This document shows positions 45,045-51,019 of a stretch of DNA of 51,019 nt, piece after piece. The stretch is from NCBI GenBank assembly GCA_016845175.1, contig JAERTD010000106.1:1-51019 (forward strand), in the 5' to 3' direction. Position 1 is the stretch's first letter. Every line of letters begins with the position of its first letter. The notes under the pieces are model-generated. The model was not told the origin of the DNA. It searched no databases and was given only the letters and a program-made list of their open reading frames with translations. Source of the DNA: Bacteroidota bacterium. GTDB lineage: Bacteria > Bacteroidota > Bacteroidia > Bacteroidales > F082. A program made the translations under genes and the position numbers.

Positions 45045-47333
45045 TTATTCCACAAATAATTTCTTGGTTACAACAGCATTATCCTTCTTAATACTGATGA
45101 CATAAATGCCTTTGTTCAGTGTTTCAATATTCAGTTGCATTTCATTCATGCCTTTGAAACATACCATTTGTGCTTCAGATATTACTTTTCCAGACACATC
45201 AGATACGATTAAGGTATAGGTTTCATCCACAGGGCTATCAATGCTTACATATGCATTGGTTTGAGCCGGATTCGGATACACACTAACGGATTGGCTGGTG
45301 AAATACTCATCTACACCAATTTGGGCTTCTGTTCTGAAGGAATACTCTTCACTCCAATCAGAATTTTCAACTGCAGTTACTCCACGTACTTTCCAGAAGT
45401 ACTCAGTATCGTAGTCCAAAGAGCTTTGGCACTGTAGAAAATCTTCTTCAGTGGTGGCCATCTCAGGATTGGTAAAATTGGCATCCAAGGATAACCATAC
45501 TTCATAAGTTGGAACACCTTCTATGGCTTCCCATTCAAACCTTGGACATTTATTGACACTCTGATCTTCATTTTCAGGAGCAACTAATGTAACCTTATTG
45601 ATGGTTGTAAAAGTAAATACCTCAGACCACATACTAATATCTTCAGGATGTGCAGCTCTTACTCTCCAGTAATATAGTTGATCAAAATCTGACACCTTAG
45701 CCAATATGGAGTTTGAATCTGAAACATAGGTCAGTTGTGGGTTGAAATCTTCGTTCTTGGACACCTCGATATTGTATTGTGTGGCTCCGTCATATTCATC
45801 CCATTTCAATTCAACTGCCAGATGGGTATCAGTGGTACCATCATTAGGCTTCTTAAGTTCTGGAGCAGGATATGTCATAAATGATTTTACACCTGACCAG
45901 GCTGTGGTATCCTGTGAATGCATCCCTTTGAGCCTGTAGTAGAAACTTTTCCCAAACAATAAGTTGGTAAAATAGATGGAATCAAATTCCAGTACTCCAT
46001 TGGATGTGTTTACATCGTAGGTTCTTAGGAAAGGACTGTCAAATCCTGCCTGAGTAATTTCTGACATGGCACCGCCTTCACCTACCGCGATGACATCCGT
46101 TCCCATTACATAAATGCTATACATTTCTTCATCAAAGTAGGAAGATGTGGTCCTGCTCCAATCACCATTATACATACAAACGGTACCTTTATCTCCTGAA
46201 GCATACCCTACACTGCCATCAAAATGAACTGAGAAAAGTTCATCTTTGGTACCTGGATCCATCGGATTCCAAAGTTGTCCGTCATAATGGAAAATACTTC
46301 CTTTGGTTCCTACTATCCAGCCATCATTTTCATTATTGAACCAAATGCCGTTATAATCACGAATTCCAATTTCTTCAGCTACCCATTCCGATCCATCGAA
46401 GAAAAACACAAAACTATCTTCTCCACAAGCCCAAACATTAGAAGCGTTGTTGGCAAAAACATCCATAATCATAACCGATTCTGGTGATTCCTGAACTGAC
46501 CATGTTCCTGCGCTGTATGCCAGAATGGTACCTTCATCACCAACAACCCAACCTGTATTGGCATCCACAAAAGAGGCTCCGAATAAATCTTCACTCACTC
46601 CTGAGGTTTGCTCAACCCAGCTGCTCCCATCATAATACAGTATCAATCCTGATTCTCCAACGGCAAAGGCATTGGTGGCATCTACAAACCAAACATCAAA
46701 AAGGTCACCGCTAACGCCCGCATCAACGGTCATCCATTCGGTTCCATCATAATGCATGATAAGTCCACCTTCTCCCACAGCCCATTTGTCATCAGCAGCA
46801 AGTACAGCCACATCAAAAATGTTATCAGTTGTACCTGAAGTAGTTTTGTTCCAGTTTACAAGGGTATCAATCTGCACCTGATATTGTGACAGGCCAATAA
46901 TTGATTCCCACCTAACGGTTTGGTTGGTATACACTTCGTCACCATCACCTGGGTTAGACTCAAAACGGAAAGAGTTAAGTACAGTAAAATTCCATACCTC
47001 AGACCAATCAGAAACCTCTGAGCCATCGTATGCACGAACCCGCCAGAAATACTGTTGTCCAAACAACAACTCACTCATCGTGATGGAAGTCAGCGTTGTT
47101 TTATCAAAGGTAATAGCGTTTGAAAAATCAGCAGTCAGAGCGAGCTGTGCTTCATATTCAATTTCCAGTCCACCACCAGTTACTGCATGCCAATCAAGAA
47201 TAGCATCTGGCATTTGGCGGGTACCATAATTTTCCGGAGATGATAGTTCAGGCGCATATACCCTGCTTTGAGCAAACAGGCTTGCAGAGAACATCACCAT
47301 CAGGAAACTTGCGAAGAAATAAATATTTTTCAT
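45045..47333 (-). CDS. T9SS protein with Fn3-like modules and an inserted seven-repeat beta-propeller
   Basis: The protein has 762 residues from the ATG at 47333 (MKNIYFFASFLMVMFSASLFAQ signal); the frame is open to 47360. The order is: an Fn3-like module (about 30-120); the start of a second module; seven repeats of about 40 residues (about 161-431), each like 'LFDVWFVDATNAFAVGESG' and 'YDGSSWV'; the rest of the second module ('FDSPFLRTYDV'... 'YYRLKGMHSQDTTAWSGVKSF'); two more Fn3-like modules; and a T9SS sorting domain (SVSVYPNPAQTNAYVS, GIYVISIKKDNAVVTKKLF). It is probably a surface or secreted adhesin or sensor. It follows the 964-residue gene after 27 bases. Confidence 0.85.
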   Translation of the reverse strand: MKNIYFFASFLMVMFSASLFAQSRVYAPELSSPENYGTRQMPDAILDWHAVTGGGLEIEYEAQLALTADFSNAITFDKTTLTSITMSELLFGQQYFWRVRAYDGSEVSDWSEVWNFTVLNSFRFESNPGDGDEVYTNQTVRWESIIGLSQYQVQIDTLVNWNKTTSGTTDNIFDVAVLAADDKWAVGEGGLIMHYDGTEWMTVDAGVSGDLFDVWFVDATNAFAVGESGLILYYDGSSWVEQTSGVSEDLFGASFVDANTGWVVGDEGTILAYSAGTWSVQESPESVMIMDVFANNASNVWACGEDSFVFFFDGSEWVAEEIGIRDYNGIWFNNENDGWIVGTKGSIFHYDGQLWNPMDPGTKDELFSVHFDGSVGYASGDKGTVCMYNGDWSRTTSSYFDEEMYSIYVMGTDVIAVGEGGAMSEITQAGFDSPFLRTYDVNTSNGVLEFDSIYFTNLLFGKSFYYRLKGMHSQDTTAWSGVKSFMTYPAPELKKPNDGTTDTHLAVELKWDEYDGATQYNIEVSKNEDFNPQLTYVSDSNSILAKVSDFDQLYYWRVRAAHPEDISMWSEVFTFTTINKVTLVAPENEDQSVNKCPRFEWEAIEGVPTYEVWLSLDANFTNPEMATTEEDFLQCQSSLDYDTEYFWKVRGVTAVENSDWSEEYSFRTEAQIGVDEYFTSQSVSVYPNPAQTNAYVSIDSPVDETYTLIVSDVSGKVISEAQMVCFKGMNEMQLNIETLNKGIYVISIKKDNAVVTKKLFVE

Positions 47334-47360
47334 ACTAGTAATTTTTACCGTTTTTCTCAA

Positions 47361-50255
47361 TTAATTCTTAATAAACTTATGTACCAATACTTGCTGGTCG
47401 GCGCTAACCTTAATAATGTAAGTACCAGTGGCCAGGCCAGATACTTCCAGTTGCACTTTGTTAACACCTTCTGAAGCTTCCACACGTTGTGTGTTTACCA
47501 AGCGACCGTTTATGTCCATGGTTTGAATGTGCACATCGGCTTTCTTAGCCAGTGTAAACTCAACCACAGCCTGATTTTCAACAGGATTTGGATACATTTT
47601 CAATGATTGTAATTTCTTTCCTCCATCAAAAACTTCTGGTAAACCAACTGGTTTTTGGAATGTTTTTGATTTAAACATGCTCCTGCCAAAGGTAGATGCA
47701 TAGAGTACTCCATAGTTATTGGTACCTAGGAAGGTGAGGACTTCCACTTCATTACCGTTGACCAATTCTACTACCAGGTCTTCTTGCTTAACCGTTTGTT
47801 GTTTCAGTTGAAGCACGGGTACACTACCCATTTTATCTTCATCTTGTGTCCAAACCGGGTTAGCAGCATGGATATCGTCGGTAATGAAAATCCCGTACTC
47901 AGTACCTACGATGGCCATATTGGGATCTGTCATTTCCATTACGGAAGAGAATACCAACATAGAAGGAAGGTTTCCTTGTTTGGAAACAAATTCAGGATGT
48001 TGATCCAATCCGTTTTCTGTAAGGAAGATATAATCGTCCTGTCCAAGATTACCTTGGGTTATCATCACATTGGCAGCATTCTGCTGATCAATGGAAATGG
48101 AGCGAATGGGCTCGGTTGACGACAGGGTAATTTCTGTAGTTGAAACCACACATGATGGGCTGTTCACATCTGCTCTTTCGTAATTGTAAGCAAATGCCAG
48201 GTTAGATATCCTGAACAGTTTACCTTGAGCGGTACCCACATAAACGTGGTTGGCGTCTGAGGAATAAGCTATAGCTGTTGGGATATCACCGCCGGTTAAA
48301 GCATAACCAACAGATTCGTCAGCAATTACCCACCATTCAGGTTGTTTATCGAAACGATGCAACTCATGAGTTAGATATAAATTGCTTGGTGTGGCAATGA
48401 ATAGATAAGAAGATATAGGATCTCTTAATTGGATAGAATCACCTTTAGCCAGGTTATTGTCCAAAGTATGAATGAAAGGGTAACTCGCATTACGGCTCAT
48501 CACAAATACATCTGATCCGGCTGTTAAATCATCCTTAGCATGATACCACAAGGAATCACGGCTATTTACATTGTCAAAGTTTTCCCAGAGCGCTATGGGC
48601 ACATCCACTGTACCAAGGGCAGCAAAACCACCGGGTAAAAACTGTGCTGAGAAAGTAAATCCGGCATTTTCAGTTCTGAATAGGTTGTCACCACCAAAAC
48701 TCAACACCATTACTTCATTATCCAACAGTGAAATGGCTGATGTGTATCCTGATCCCATATAGGCACCAAGCTGATCAGCAGCTTTAGGTGTATTTCCTTC
48801 ACCGGTAATAAACAGCAAACCATTGGCACTGGTACCGCCAACTACATAATTTTCCTGACCGGATGGTGCTACTGACAATCCGAGCGTAGAATAGTAATTG
48901 CGGTTCATTGATTCGTAAGTGTAAATATTTCCTGCCAATTCACCTTTAAACATTCCTCCATCAGATCCGATGAGGAAAAGGTTTTGGTTTTGTGGATGAA
49001 AAGCGATGGCATGTTGGAAGAAGTGAACATATGAATAACCATAGTCTTCACTTTGCAATGGGTGGAAAATTCCCTGAGATACTTCCTCCCAGGCAAAGAA
49101 TCCTTCTTCCTGAATCATTTTACCTTCCCACATATTTAATGCACTCAGGATAACATGACCCGGATCATTTGGAAATACAACCATTGTGTTGGCATACTCT
49201 CCAATACCTTGGAAAATATCAACATTAGGGGAACCTGGCATAACCACACGCCATTGTTCACCTTTTGTTTCTGAGCGATAAACACCTTTCAAAGTTCCGC
49301 TGCTATTTACAATACTGGCATAAATAATATTGGCATCGGATGGTGCAATGGCGAACTCTATACGTGAGACATCTTCATTGGGCAGGCTGATTGAATCTCC
49401 CAATGATTTTAATACAAACGCATCCGGAGCGCCGCTGGATGATACATAACAAAGGTTATCAACAGTTGCGATGGCGAATCCTGAGGATACTTTCACATCC
49501 ATTGACTGGAGGGCTAACTCATTACCTGCAGTATCTTTCGCCATACCCCAGCTCATACCACCGTCATCTGAATATTTCAGGCCAGCGTTGGTAGAAGCGT
49601 ATATTCTGTTGTTGCTCTCGTCAATTGCCAGTTCAAATACATATCTCCAATCTTCGGTATCACCGCTAAAGTCAGGAGTAGTTGATTCAAGCAAAGCGAA
49701 ACTTTCACCATCAGTTGATTTGAATACACCTCTTCCGGGAACACCGTTTGCATATAGAAAACCTTCACCAGTGCCAATATAGATATCTCCGTTGGCAGCT
49801 TGTGTCATACAGCTGGCGTTCAGGTTGTAGGTTGCCTGATTAATTTTATACCAGGTAATACCGCTATTCATGGATTTGAAAACCCCACCAGCAACGGCAG
49901 CAGCATAAACTGTTTTACCGGTTTCGTCTCTGTTATCAAAAATAACTGCACGGGTACGACCTCCAAAGTTATCAGGTCCTAGCTGCGTCCACACAGGAAC
50001 GGTAGCTGCCCTTGAACCGGAATTCATATTGGCAATTTCTTCTTGGAGCGTTACCATGTCTCTAACAGGGGCTCCATTTTCATTCCCATTGGCAAAAAGG
50101 CTAGAAATATAGGCTTGTGATCCAACAACTGTCTCCACCGCCTTGTTTTTATCCTTATCATCAAGGTTTAACTGTGGGTAGACAAATCCATAGCCAAAGG
50201 CACCTAAAACAATGATAATCAAAAACAAACTGAAAGGTAAATTTCCTCGTCTCAT
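47361..50255 (-). CDS. T9SS protein with BNR/sortilin-like propeller repeats
   Basis: The protein has 964 residues from the ATG at 50255 (MRRGNLPFSLFLIIIVLGAFG, signal or anchor segment at about 6-26); the frame runs to 50339. Many repeats carry Asp-box/BNR-like turns: 'GGVFKSMNSGITWYKI', 'GVFKSTDGESF', 'GLKYSDDGGMSWG', 'GVYRSETKGEQWRVV' and 'LFRTENAGFTFSAQF'. These form one or two beta-propellers as in sortilin/VPS10 and xyloglucanase-like proteins. No catalytic acid could be assigned. The end is a T9SS domain (LQSLKMYPNPVENQAVVEF, GTYIIKVSADQQVLVHKF). It is first in an operon with the 762-residue protein. Confidence 0.85.
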   Translation of the reverse strand: MRRGNLPFSLFLIIIVLGAFGYGFVYPQLNLDDKDKNKAVETVVGSQAYISSLFANGNENGAPVRDMVTLQEEIANMNSGSRAATVPVWTQLGPDNFGGRTRAVIFDNRDETGKTVYAAAVAGGVFKSMNSGITWYKINQATYNLNASCMTQAANGDIYIGTGEGFLYANGVPGRGVFKSTDGESFALLESTTPDFSGDTEDWRYVFELAIDESNNRIYASTNAGLKYSDDGGMSWGMAKDTAGNELALQSMDVKVSSGFAIATVDNLCYVSSSGAPDAFVLKSLGDSISLPNEDVSRIEFAIAPSDANIIYASIVNSSGTLKGVYRSETKGEQWRVVMPGSPNVDIFQGIGEYANTMVVFPNDPGHVILSALNMWEGKMIQEEGFFAWEEVSQGIFHPLQSEDYGYSYVHFFQHAIAFHPQNQNLFLIGSDGGMFKGELAGNIYTYESMNRNYYSTLGLSVAPSGQENYVVGGTSANGLLFITGEGNTPKAADQLGAYMGSGYTSAISLLDNEVMVLSFGGDNLFRTENAGFTFSAQFLPGGFAALGTVDVPIALWENFDNVNSRDSLWYHAKDDLTAGSDVFVMSRNASYPFIHTLDNNLAKGDSIQLRDPISSYLFIATPSNLYLTHELHRFDKQPEWWVIADESVGYALTGGDIPTAIAYSSDANHVYVGTAQGKLFRISNLAFAYNYERADVNSPSCVVSTTEITLSSTEPIRSISIDQQNAANVMITQGNLGQDDYIFLTENGLDQHPEFVSKQGNLPSMLVFSSVMEMTDPNMAIVGTEYGIFITDDIHAANPVWTQDEDKMGSVPVLQLKQQTVKQEDLVVELVNGNEVEVLTFLGTNNYGVLYASTFGRSMFKSKTFQKPVGLPEVFDGGKKLQSLKMYPNPVENQAVVEFTLAKKADVHIQTMDINGRLVNTQRVEASEGVNKVQLEVSGLATGTYIIKVSADQQVLVHKFIKN

Positions 50256-50293
50256 ACTTTTTTTCTTAATTATGCAATTAATGGTATTATGGT

Positions 50294-50301
50294 CAAAAAT
50301 A
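50294..50301 (-). promoter_or_regulatory. -7 box (TATTTTTG) for the T9SS propeller operon
   Basis: On the minus strand TATTTTTG matches TAnnTTTG and lies 38 bases before the ATG at 50255. It separates this operon from the rrn terminators at 50781-50926. Confidence 0.55.
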
Positions 50302-50780
50302 AAGGCCAATTTACAGCTTTTCTTGATTGTGAGTAACAAAATCCCAGAAAAAAAACTCGCCTGTACAACTTTAAAGACGCATCTGACAATAAAAAGGTTC
50401 GCTCCGGCAGATTCGATTTGCCGAACAAAAGCACAAGTGAAAAGGTACAGGCTGTCTAAATCGGTGAGATTGTGAGGATTGAAGCAGTGCTTAAAAATGC
50501 AATTAGAGACAAGTTTTTGCTTAATGAAACGCAGTCTAAATAAGCATTTAGGCTGTTTTTTTTACTCATTATAAGTTTTACAATAATGTAAGATAATGGG
50601 TTAGTCTGGCATGGAATTCTGACCTATTCATGAAGTTTGGTATAGAGAGGATAAATCCAGTTTTTCAATGGTACTTGGAATGGCTCATTATATGGGTGAT
50701 ATCTTCTTACTCAGAACCTGAGCCACCTATCAGTTTATCTTATGAAAAATCAGTTTAGCAAGTTGACTTTACTTCAAAAA
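50302..50780. other. Gene-free region upstream of the T9SS operon, with possible small RNA
   Basis: No protein gene was found on either strand. It holds a small hairpin CGGCA / TGCCG near 50405-50423 and a plus-strand terminator at 50532-50563 that has no gene in front of it, so a small plus-strand RNA of up to about 160-200 bases is possible. The word GGCTGTCTAAAT near 50450 is echoed in the terminator stem. Confidence 0.4.
50532..50563 (+). terminator. Orphan plus-strand Rho-independent terminator
   Basis: Stem CAGTCTAAAT / ATTTAGGCTG (one G-U pair), loop AAGC, then eight T. No plus-strand gene lies upstream for more than 5 kb. Confidence 0.75.
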
Positions 50781-50808
50781 GAAAGCCCTGTATTATTGCA
50801 GGGCTTTT
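50781..50808 (-). terminator. Second (distal) rrn terminator copy
   Basis: On the minus strand AAGCCCTG / CAGGGCTT with an 8-base loop is followed by TCTTTTT. It nearly repeats the terminator at 50891-50926. Confidence 0.7.
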
Positions 50809-50826
50809 GAAGTCTTTGGCGACGTC
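50809..50826 (-). pseudogene. Remnant of a 5S rRNA 3' end
   Basis: GAAGTCTTTGGCGACG matches GGAGTCTTTGGCGACG at the 3' end of the 5S gene (about 50927-50942), with the adjoining terminator also repeated. The similarity stops after GACGTCC, so only the tail remains. Confidence 0.6.
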
Positions 50827-50830
50827 CTTC

Positions 50831-50846
50831 ACGATAGCTATCGGGA
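50831..50846. repeat. Palindrome ACGATAGCTATCGGGA
   Basis: A near-perfect palindrome around GATAGCTATC, related to the degenerate copy at 27645-27662. It lies between the two 5S tail copies. Confidence 0.45.
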
Positions 50847-50890
50847 TTTCCACTTAGCTGTATTTAAATGCGATCAGGTGACCTTGCACC

Positions 50891-50926
50891 AAAAAAAAAG
50901 CCCTGCATTTCTGCAAGGCTTTTTGG
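50891..50926 (-). terminator. rrn operon terminator after 5S
   Basis: On the minus strand the stem AGCCTTGCA / TGCAGGGCT (one mismatch, loop GAAA) is followed by nine T. It directly follows the 5S 3' end. Confidence 0.85.
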
Positions 50927-50929
50927 AGT

Positions 50930-51019
<90 letters not shown>

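Overview
The window looks like a chromosomal segment of a Bacteroidota (Bacteroidetes) bacterium, probably a Bacteroidales/Marinilabiliales-like or other type IX secretion (T9SS) lineage. Supporting signs are the Bat aerotolerance genes, four proteins ending in T9SS type A sorting domains, an OmpP1/FadL porin, a TonB receptor with a CarboxypepD_reg-like N-terminus, a FISUMP-domain lipoprotein, many lipoproteins, and Bacteroidota-type -7 promoter boxes (TAnnTTTG) with an almost complete lack of Shine-Dalgarno sequences. No phage, insertion sequence, CRISPR array or tRNA gene was seen. Exact taxonomy cannot be settled from this view.

Layout. 1-2881: the 3' end of a bat operon (batC end, batD, batE). 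2900-4075: a lipoprotein gene flanked by REP-like palindromic repeats. 4077-8571: a lipocalin, TonB receptor and DUF2271-like lipoprotein operon, divergent from a MarR regulator. 8586-13002: a DUF1289 protein, a lipoprotein with a degenerate transglutaminase fold, a beta-barrel/SPOR protein and a TPR protein. 13180-21605: housekeeping genes (alaS, M23 peptidase, MerR, TonB-like protein, PAP2 phosphatase, SAM hydrolase family, phoH, purC). 21669-32246: a SirB1-like protein, tyrS, a radical SAM protein, an SDR epimerase, a lipoprotein, acpS, kbl, mnmA, a FISUMP lipoprotein and hldD. 32384-39946: a secreted S1 protease, then an rluA-like / T9SS protein / PASTA protein operon divergent from ddl, and rdgB. 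40072-44773: small lipoproteins, an OmpP1-type porin, a TPR protein, ung and an outer-membrane protein. 45045-50255: two tandem large T9SS proteins with beta-propeller repeats. 50256-51019: intergenic DNA with an orphan terminator, a duplicated 5S tail with tandem terminators, and the 3' part of a 5S rRNA gene on the minus strand (the end of an rrn operon).

Most of the window is ordinary core genome. The items most worth a second look are: (i) a seven-repeat beta-propeller that appears to be inserted inside an Fn3-like module of a T9SS protein (46040-46850); (ii) an orphan plus-strand terminator implying an unannotated transcript near 50.5 kb; (iii) a duplicated 5S tail plus terminator; (iv) a large alanine-rich, probably helical insertion in an OmpP1/FadL barrel; (v) a transglutaminase-like lipoprotein lacking its Cys and His; (vi) REP-like repeats around 3-4 kb; and (vii) promoter boxes that revise the starts of tyrS and the radical SAM gene. 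No clearly new multi-gene system was found.
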